Part shown: positions 1-4,371 of the stretch, piece by piece | Position numbering within the stretch: position 1 is the stretch's first letter | Layout of the letters: the number at the start of each line of letters is the position of its first letter | Source of the DNA: Vulcanimicrobiia bacterium | Lineage (GTDB): Bacteria > Vulcanimicrobiota > Vulcanimicrobiia > Vulcanimicrobiales > Vulcanimicrobiaceae | Length of the DNA: 5,997 nt | Assembly (NCBI GenBank): GCA_025451135.1 | Contig: JANWKW010000085.1 | Coordinates: 1-5,997 of the forward strand | Reading direction: 5' to 3' | Program-made: the position numbers and the translations under genes | Notes under the pieces: model-generated | Databases searched by the model: none | What the model was told of the DNA's origin: nothing | What the model saw: only the letters and a program-made list of their open reading frames with translations

Positions 1-211
1 CATCGTCCTCGCGATCGCGCTCGCCGCCGGGATGCTGCGCGGCTTCCCGGCCGGCGTCTCGATGGCGCTCGCGGCGGGCGCACTGATCTCCGCCGGCGAT
101 CTCGTCCTGGTGCTCTTGGGGCCGGACCGGCGGTTCCGCGTCGAATATCTCTGCCACGCCCTCGGCTTCATCGCGTGCGTGGTCCTGGCGTATCTCTCGC
201 TGCGACGTTAA
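1..211 (+). CDS. Integral membrane protein, C-terminal fragment
   Basis: An open frame enters from the left edge (first full codon at position 2) and ends at TAA 209-211, giving the last 69 residues of a protein whose start lies outside the window. The fragment is strongly hydrophobic, with three likely membrane segments: about residues 1-10, 20-41 and 52-66. A short polar stretch (GPDRRFRVEY) separates the last two, and the protein ends in LSLRR, a positive tail consistent with a cytoplasmic C-terminus. I do not recognise the family firmly. The pattern GALISAGDLVLVL followed by a polar loop and a last helix faintly recalls the end of YhhN/lysoplasmalogenase-type proteins, but this is a weak resemblance. 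It lies 40 bases before the pntAA ATG on the same strand, so it may share that transcript. Confidence 0.65.
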   Translation, partial: IVLAIALAAGMLRGFPAGVSMALAAGALISAGDLVLVLLGPDRRFRVEYLCHALGFIACVVLAYLSLRR

Positions 212-251
212 TCGCAGGTTTCGCTTGCATGGCGCGGAAACCGCGCTTCGT
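212..251 (+). promoter_or_regulatory. pntAA leader with small hairpin and possible 8-codon mini-ORF
   Basis: This short gap separates the upstream stop from the chosen pntAA ATG. It contains a perfect 6-bp inverted repeat with a 3-base loop (GCGCGG-AAA-CCGCGC, 232-246), ending five bases before the ATG at 252. No T-tract follows, so it does not look like an intrinsic terminator. No good Shine-Dalgarno precedes the ATG at 252. A mini-ORF from ATG 229 (MARKPRFV) stops at TGA 253-255, overlapping the pntAA ATG as ATGA, an arrangement often seen in translational coupling. A weak GCAGG lies at 214-218, ten bases before the mini-ORF. I see no convincing -35/-10 pair. Any regulatory role is inference. 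Confidence 0.3.
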
Positions 252-1361
252 ATGATCGTAGCCGTTTCGCGGGAGGCGGCGTCCGGCGAACGCCGCGTCG
301 CGCTGGTTCCCGAGACCGTTGCTAGACTCGTCAAGAGCGGCGCGACCGTCAAGGTCGCGCGCGGCGCCGGAGAACGCGCCGCCTTTCCCGATGCGCTCTA
401 CACGCAGGCCGGAGCGTCGCTCGTCGACGATCCGGCCTCGCTGGTCTCCGAGGCCGACGTCGTGCTCTGCGTCGGGCGTCCCGACGACGCGCTCCTCGCG
501 GCGATGAAGCCCGGCGCGGCGCTGATCGGCTTTCTCTCGCCGCTCGGCGATGCGGCCTACGTCGCGAAGCTCGCGCAGAGCGGCGCGACCGCGTTCGCGA
601 TGGAGATGATCCCGCGCATCACGCGGGCGCAGTCGATGGACGCGCTCTCGTCGCAGAACAACATCGCCGGTTACAAGGCCGTGCTGCTGGGAGCGAGCTA
701 CCTGCCGAAATTCTTCCCGATGCTGACCACCGCGGCCGGCACGATCCCGCCTGCCAAGGTGCTGGTGCTCGGCGCCGGCGTGGCCGGACTGCAGGCGATC
801 GCGACCGCCCGGCGCCTTGGCGCGGTCGTCACCGGCTACGACGTCCGCGCGGCCGCGCGCGAACAGGTGCAGTCGCTCGGCGCCGGCTTCCTCGAGTTCG
901 AGATCGGCGACGCCGAGGGCACCGGCGGCTACGCGAAAGAGCTGACGGCCGAACAGGCCGACGCACAGCGCCGCTTCATGGTCGAGAACATCGGCAAGAA
1001 CGACGTGGTCATCACGACCGCGCTGGTACCCGGCAAGAAAGCGCCGCTGCTGGTGACCGACGACGCCGTCGCGGCGATGGCGCCCGGCTCCGTGATCGTC
1101 GACTTGGCCGCCGAGGCGGGCGGGAACTGTTCGCAGACGAAGCCCGGCGAAGTCGTCACTTCCGCCAATGGCGTCACCATCGTCGGCACGACGGATCTGC
1201 CGTCGAGCATGCCGTATCACGCCAGTCAACTGTACTCGCGCAACGTCTACGCGCTGCTGACGCCGATGGTCAAGGACGGCGCGTTCGCGCCCGACTTCGA
1301 CGACGACGTCGTCAAGGGCGCCTGCGTCGCGCGCGGCGGCCAAGCCAAGGTGGGAGCGTAG
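252..1361 (+). CDS. pntAA: NAD(P)+ transhydrogenase subunit alpha part 1 (NAD(H)-binding dI)
   Basis: This is the soluble dI component of the proton-translocating transhydrogenase. It binds NADH on the cytoplasmic side and passes hydride to NADP+ held by PntB. From the ATG at 252 it has 369 residues, the usual length for the separate dI subunit. The N-terminus has the family pattern (SREAASGERRVALVPETV). The RQD loop is complete: R122, Q127 and D130, with S133, spaced exactly as R127/Q132/D135/S138 of Rhodospirillum rubrum. The Rossmann motif GAGVAG lies at about 174-179, with acidic D197 (GYDVR) at the end of the next strand to bind the NAD ribose. The mobile-loop Tyr is Y227 in GGYAKEL. GGNCSQTKPGEVV and DLPSSMPYHASQLYSRN are also family blocks. 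A TTG at 225 would add nine residues, but the family N-terminus fits 252 better. The gene leads the operon, 2 bases before pntAB. Confidence 0.96.
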   Translation: MIVAVSREAASGERRVALVPETVARLVKSGATVKVARGAGERAAFPDALYTQAGASLVDDPASLVSEADVVLCVGRPDDALLAAMKPGAALIGFLSPLGDAAYVAKLAQSGATAFAMEMIPRITRAQSMDALSSQNNIAGYKAVLLGASYLPKFFPMLTTAAGTIPPAKVLVLGAGVAGLQAIATARRLGAVVTGYDVRAAAREQVQSLGAGFLEFEIGDAEGTGGYAKELTAEQADAQRRFMVENIGKNDVVITTALVPGKKAPLLVTDDAVAAMAPGSVIVDLAAEAGGNCSQTKPGEVVTSANGVTIVGTTDLPSSMPYHASQLYSRNVYALLTPMVKDGAFAPDFDDDVVKGACVARGGQAKVGA

Positions 1362-1363
1362 TC

Positions 1364-1672
1364 ATGGATATCAATGCCTTTCTCGGCCTGCTGACCGTCC
1401 TGGTGCTGGCGATCTTCGTCGGCTTCGCGGTCATCTCGAAGGTGCCGACGACGCTGCACACGCCGCTGATGTCCGCGACCAACGCCATCCACGGCGTGGT
1501 CGTCATCGGCGCGATGGTGGCGGCCGCGGCGCTCTACGAGCACGGAGCACCGGCGCCGTGGCTGCAGGTCGCGGCCACGGTCGCGGTGACGCTCGGCGCG
1601 ATCAACGTCTTCGGCGGCTTCGCCGTCACCGAACGGATGCTGCAGATGTTCAAGCGGAAGGAGACGCCGTAG
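1364..1672 (+). CDS. pntAB: NAD(P)+ transhydrogenase subunit alpha part 2 (membrane dII part)
   Basis: This 102-residue protein supplies the alpha-side helices of the membrane domain that couples proton flow to hydride transfer. It has three predicted membrane helices: about residues 5-24, 40-58 and 66-90. The family block is VPTTLHTPLMSATNAIHGVV at 27-46. His43 in NAIHGVV is notable: E. coli and R. rubrum have Ser here as I recall them, while Thermus thermophilus has a functional His (alpha2 His42) at what appears to be the same place. The C-terminus VTERMLQMFKRKETP matches the usual end of this subunit. Its ATG is 2 bases after the pntAA stop, with GGGAG at 1352-1356 seven bases upstream. 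It is separate from pntAA, as in the three-subunit enzymes, rather than fused as in E. coli PntA. Confidence 0.95.
   Translation: MDINAFLGLLTVLVLAIFVGFAVISKVPTTLHTPLMSATNAIHGVVVIGAMVAAAALYEHGAPAPWLQVAATVAVTLGAINVFGGFAVTERMLQMFKRKETP
1658..1663 (+). promoter_or_regulatory. Shine-Dalgarno (AAGGAG) deciding the pntB GTG start
   Basis: A perfect AAGGAG lies inside the last codons of pntAB, eight bases before the GTG at 1672. This GTG shares its first base with the last base of the pntAB TAG stop (TAGTG). The site supports GTG 1672 over the in-frame ATG at 1558, which lies well inside pntAB and would add 38 residues unlike the family. Confidence 0.8.
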
Positions 1673-3078
1673 TGAGCGTGCTGACGATCGTCGGCGCCGT
1701 CGGCGACCTGGTCGCGATCGCGTGTTTCATCCAGGGCTTGATCCTGCTCAACGCACCGGCGACCGCGCGCGCCGGAAATCGCCTGGCGATGGCCGGGATG
1801 GCGATCGCGCTGATCTTCGCCGCGTGGCAGACGCTGGGCGCGGCCGCAGTGCCGATCGTCGTCGGCATCGTCGTCGGCGGCGCGATCGGCGTCGTCGCGG
1901 CCATGCGCGTGAAGATGACCGCGATGCCGCAGATGGTGGCGCTCTACAACGGCGCGGGCGGCGGCGCGGCGGCCCTCGTCTCGACCGTCGAGTTCTACCA
2001 CATCCTCGGCACCGCCGCCGAGGGCGATCCGGTCGTGCGCGTCTCGCTCGTGCTCTCCGCGATCATCGGCTGCATCTCGTTCACCGGCTCGATCATCGCG
2101 TTCCTGAAACTGCAAGAGCTGATGACCGGGCGCCCGATCACCTATCCCGGCCAGCAAGTCGTCAACGCGATCGTGGCGCTCGCCGTAGCGGGGCTGGCCG
2201 TCTGGCTGGTCGCCCTCGCCGGCGCGGAGACGTGGTGGTGCTTCCCGCTGCTGCTGGTGCTCGCGTGCGCGCTCGGCAGTCTCTTCGTCCTGCCGATCGG
2301 CGGCGCGGATATGCCGGTGGTCATCTCGCTGCTCAACTCGTTCACCGGCCTGGCCGTGGCGATCACCGGATTCGAGATCGGTTCGAGCCTGCTCATCATC
2401 TGCGGCGCGCTGGTCGGCGCGAGCGGCACCCTGCTGACGGTGCTGATGGGCCGGGCGATGAACCGGCCGCTCACCAACGTGCTCTTCGGCGCGTTCGGTT
2501 CGGGCGGCGGCAGCGAGCCGGCCGGCGGCGCCGGCGGCGGACCGCAGAACGTCAAAAGCACGACCGCCGACGACGTCGCGATCATGCTCGCGTACGCGCA
2601 GAAGGTGATGATCGTGCCGGGCTACGGCATGGCGGTCGCGCAGGCCCAGCACAGCGTCAAAGCGCTGGCCGATCAGCTGGAGAAGCGCGGCGTCAAGGTC
2701 AGCTATGCGATCCACCCGGTCGCGGGCCGCATGCCCGGCCACATGAACGTGCTGCTGGCCGAAGCGAACGTGCCGTATCCGGCGCTGCTCGACATGGAAG
2801 ACGCCAACCCCGAGTTCCCGACGACCGACGTGGCGCTCGTGATCGGCGCCAACGACGTGACCAATCCGGCCGCGCGCAACGTGACCAGCTCGCCGATCTA
2901 CGGCATGCCGATCCTCGACGTCGACAAGGCCGGCAACGTGATCGTGCTCAAGCGATCGATGCGCTCGGGCTTCGCCGGCATCGAGAACCCGCTCTACGAG
3001 ATGGACAATACGTCGATGCTCTTCGGCGATGCTAAGGCCAGCGTCGACGAGCTGACCGCCGCGGTCAAGGCGCTCTGA
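1672..3078 (+). CDS. pntB: NAD(P)+ transhydrogenase subunit beta (membrane dII plus NADP(H)-binding dIII)
   Basis: PntB carries most of the proton channel and the NADP(H)-binding dIII domain. From GTG 1672 it has 468 residues, normal for the family. Residues 1-275 are membrane helices (about nine). Within them MPQMVALYNG has N93 where E. coli has the channel residue His91, and MPVVISLLNS has N222, matching E. coli Asn222. A glycine-rich linker (about 275-292) joins dIII. In dIII the fingerprint GYGMAV lies at 317-322, HPVAGRMPGHMNV at 348-360 and IGANDVTNP at 391-399. The NADP site includes D395, K427 and R428, equivalent to E. coli D392, K424 and R425. Position 434 is Phe (GFAG) where E. coli has Tyr431. 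The C-terminal block MLFGDAK is present. Its start overlaps the pntAB stop by one base and its TGA overlaps the next ATG by one base. Confidence 0.96.
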   Translation: MSVLTIVGAVGDLVAIACFIQGLILLNAPATARAGNRLAMAGMAIALIFAAWQTLGAAAVPIVVGIVVGGAIGVVAAMRVKMTAMPQMVALYNGAGGGAAALVSTVEFYHILGTAAEGDPVVRVSLVLSAIIGCISFTGSIIAFLKLQELMTGRPITYPGQQVVNAIVALAVAGLAVWLVALAGAETWWCFPLLLVLACALGSLFVLPIGGADMPVVISLLNSFTGLAVAITGFEIGSSLLIICGALVGASGTLLTVLMGRAMNRPLTNVLFGAFGSGGGSEPAGGAGGGPQNVKSTTADDVAIMLAYAQKVMIVPGYGMAVAQAQHSVKALADQLEKRGVKVSYAIHPVAGRMPGHMNVLLAEANVPYPALLDMEDANPEFPTTDVALVIGANDVTNPAARNVTSSPIYGMPILDVDKAGNVIVLKRSMRSGFAGIENPLYEMDNTSMLFGDAKASVDELTAAVKAL

Positions 3079-3449
3079 TGGGCCGCCAGAACGTCTCGAG
3101 CGAATCGCCCTGGGAAGATGTCGTCGGCTACTCGCGGGCGGTGCGGGTCGGCCGCTACATCGCCGTCGCGGGCACGACCGCGCCCGGCGACGGCGCCTAC
3201 GAGCAGTCGAAGAACGCGTTCGCCAAGATCGGGGTCGCCCTCAAGCACGCCGGCGCATCGTTCGAGGACGTGATCCGCACGCGGATGTTCGTGACCGACA
3301 TCACCCAGTGGGAGGCCGTCGGCCGCGCCCACGCCGAGATCTTCGCCAAGATCAAGCCGGCCGCGACCATGGTCGAGGTCAAGCAGTTGATCGGCAAGGA
3401 CATGCTGGTCGAGATCGAGGTCGACGCGATCGTGAAGAAGCGCTCGTGA
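3078..3449 (+). CDS. RidA/YjgF/UK114-family protein lacking the signature arginine
   Basis: This 123-residue protein has the length and blocks of the Rid family, small trimeric proteins whose founder RidA hydrolyses reactive enamines/imines made by PLP enzymes. YSRAVRVGRYIAVAGTTA lies at 18-35, then a helix (YEQSKNAFAKIGVALKHAG), VIRTRMFVTDITQWEAVG at 65-82 and PAATMVEVKQLIGKDMLVEI at 94-113. In RidA the corresponding block reads PARS..VEV, with the Arg that holds the substrate carboxylate (Arg105 in E. coli RidA). Here that position is Ala96, so imine deaminase activity should not be assumed. The SRAVRVG...GTTA and PAATMVEV pattern resembles, from memory, a Rid-like subgroup that normally lacks this Arg. 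ATG 3078 overlaps the pntB stop (TGATG), with AAGG at 3067-3070. It is the fourth gene of the operon; its actual substrate is unknown. Confidence 0.9.
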   Translation: MGRQNVSSESPWEDVVGYSRAVRVGRYIAVAGTTAPGDGAYEQSKNAFAKIGVALKHAGASFEDVIRTRMFVTDITQWEAVGRAHAEIFAKIKPAATMVEVKQLIGKDMLVEIEVDAIVKKRS

Positions 3450-3847
3450 TGGGCGTGCTCGAGCGCGTCGAACTGCGCGTCCGCGATCACCTCCGCGCCA
3501 AGGCGTTCTACACCCTTCTGCTCGGCAGACTCGGTCACGGGGGCCGCGGCGAGCGCGACGAGTGGCAAGCGTTCTGGAACGAACACGCCGAGGCCGGCGA
3601 TTGGTTCGCGTTCGCGGAGGACTCCGAGATGATTCCCGGCACCGCCCGCGTCGCGCTACGCGCCGATCGCCGCGACGACGTCGACCGCGCGGCCGCGCTG
3701 TTGCACGCGATCGCCGCGACGAACGTCGAAGGACCGGCCGAAGACGTCGGCGCGAACTACTACGCCGTCCGCTGCAACGATCCGGATGGCAACAAGCTCG
3801 AGGTCTGCTGCCTGACCGGGCCGGACCTTCAGCCGATCCGTTCGTAG
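3449..3847 (+). CDS. Small VOC (glyoxalase/bleomycin-resistance fold) protein
   Basis: This 132-residue protein looks like a single-chain VOC protein with two beta-alpha-beta modules (about residues 4-58 and 64-122). The first starts VELRVRDHLRAKAFYTLLLG, typical of the strand-helix opening of the fold. The last strand is NDPDGNKLEVC (110-120), the family's most recognisable block, with E118 at the usual metal-binding Glu position. The usual first-strand His is Arg6 (LERVEL) and no His sits in the matching strand of the second module (TARVALRAD), so classical metal-dependent glyoxalase or dioxygenase chemistry is doubtful. It may be a binding protein or a divergent enzyme. ATG 3449 overlaps the stop of the Rid gene as TGATG, so it is the fifth and last visible gene of the operon. 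Its last 19 bases overlap the convergent minus-strand gene. Upstream in-frame starts lie inside the Rid gene and were not used. Confidence 0.8.
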   Translation: MGVLERVELRVRDHLRAKAFYTLLLGRLGHGGRGERDEWQAFWNEHAEAGDWFAFAEDSEMIPGTARVALRADRRDDVDRAAALLHAIAATNVEGPAEDVGANYYAVRCNDPDGNKLEVCCLTGPDLQPIRS

Positions 3848-4359
3848 CGTTCGTGGGCGTCGCGTGAGAGGAACGCCAGCACCAGCAGGATGACGGGATA
3901 GGCGATGTCGCCGACCCAGAGGATCGGGCCGGCGTTGTTGGGCGCGTAGTTATGGGCGACCAGCATCTCCTGGAGGTGCTGGGCGGCCGCCGCGAACAGG
4001 AAGATCGCCGTCGCGACGGTGACCGCGAGGCGCATCTCGTAGCCGCGCCACAGCGAGATGATGGCGACCGTGCCGATGCCGATCGAGAACCAACCGAGTT
4101 CGTACTCGAACGGGCTCTGGGCCCAGCCGATGCTCGGCGCGACGATGTTGCCGAAATACGCGTGCATGATGCCGTTGTAGACCATCCCGATGCCCATCGC
4201 GTAGAAGAGCGTCTCGCCCCACACCACGTACGATGCCGTCGCGACCCGGCGCGCGAACGCCGCGCGGCGCAGCTTCACGATCGCGGTGACCACACCGACC
4301 GGGAAGAGCCAGAGGAACGCGTTCCCCAGTATCCACGAGATGACCGAAGCGATGCCCAT
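3829..4359 (-). CDS. Five-helix membrane protein resembling DUF6790
   Basis: This is a 176-residue integral membrane protein with likely helices at about 4-28, 45-66, 88-104, 109-128 and 147-165. A basic loop (KLRRAAFARR, 29-38) after helix 1 suggests that loop is cytoplasmic. The central block MHAYFGNIVAPSIGWAQSPF (65-84) followed by EYELG recalls the DUF6790 family as I remember it (H..Y..........IGW..SPF..E), whose function is unknown. Histidines at 66, 128 and 136 lie in or near membrane helices, but no cofactor role can be claimed. The start is ATG 4357-4359 with AAGGAG six bases upstream. It begins 10 bases after the solute-binding lipoprotein gene and is probably co-transcribed with it. 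Its stop lies inside the convergent VOC gene. Confidence 0.78.
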   Translation of the reverse strand: MGIASVISWILGNAFLWLFPVGVVTAIVKLRRAAFARRVATASYVVWGETLFYAMGIGMVYNGIMHAYFGNIVAPSIGWAQSPFEYELGWFSIGIGTVAIISLWRGYEMRLAVTVATAIFLFAAAAQHLQEMLVAHNYAPNNAGPILWVGDIAYPVILLVLAFLSRDAHERYERIG

Positions 4360-4365
4360 CGTCTG

Positions 4366-4371
4366 CTCCTT
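4366..4371 (-). promoter_or_regulatory. Shine-Dalgarno of the DUF6790-like gene, overlapping the upstream stop
   Basis: Read on the minus strand, AAGGAG lies six bases before the ATG at 4359, and its first two bases are the AA of the TAA stop (4372-4370) of the solute-binding lipoprotein gene. The ribosome finishing the first gene therefore covers the initiation site of the second, consistent with coupled translation. Confidence 0.75.

Noticed and set aside
225..251. TTG 225 as the start of pntAA
   Set aside because: It would add nine residues before the family N-terminus and has only a weak GCAGG upstream. ATG 252 matches known PntAA starts better, though this is not fully settled.
251..256. 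TATGAT as a -10 promoter element
   Set aside because: It coincides with the pntAA start codon, so a transcript from it would begin inside the gene, and no good -35 is correctly spaced.
168..1343. 391-codon open frame on the minus strand opposite pntAA
   Set aside because: It is rich in Arg, His, Asp and Gly with no recognisable domain, and lies opposite a certain gene. This is the usual antisense shadow in high-G+C coding DNA.
1558..1671. ATG 1558 as the start of pntB
   Set aside because: It lies inside pntAB and adds 38 residues unlike any PntB. The GTG at 1672 has a perfect Shine-Dalgarno and gives the normal length.
1534..2742. 402-codon minus-strand frame opposite pntAB/pntB
   Set aside because: It has a low-complexity Arg/Asp/Ala/His composition with no family motif, and is fully opposite the clear PntB coding sequence.
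1722..3035. 437-codon plus-strand frame inside pntB
   Set aside because: It is an Arg-rich out-of-frame translation of pntB with no domain or plausible start signal.
3820..3880. Possible intrinsic terminator between the convergent operons
   Set aside because: Only 4-bp pairings can be drawn and no T-tract follows on either strand.
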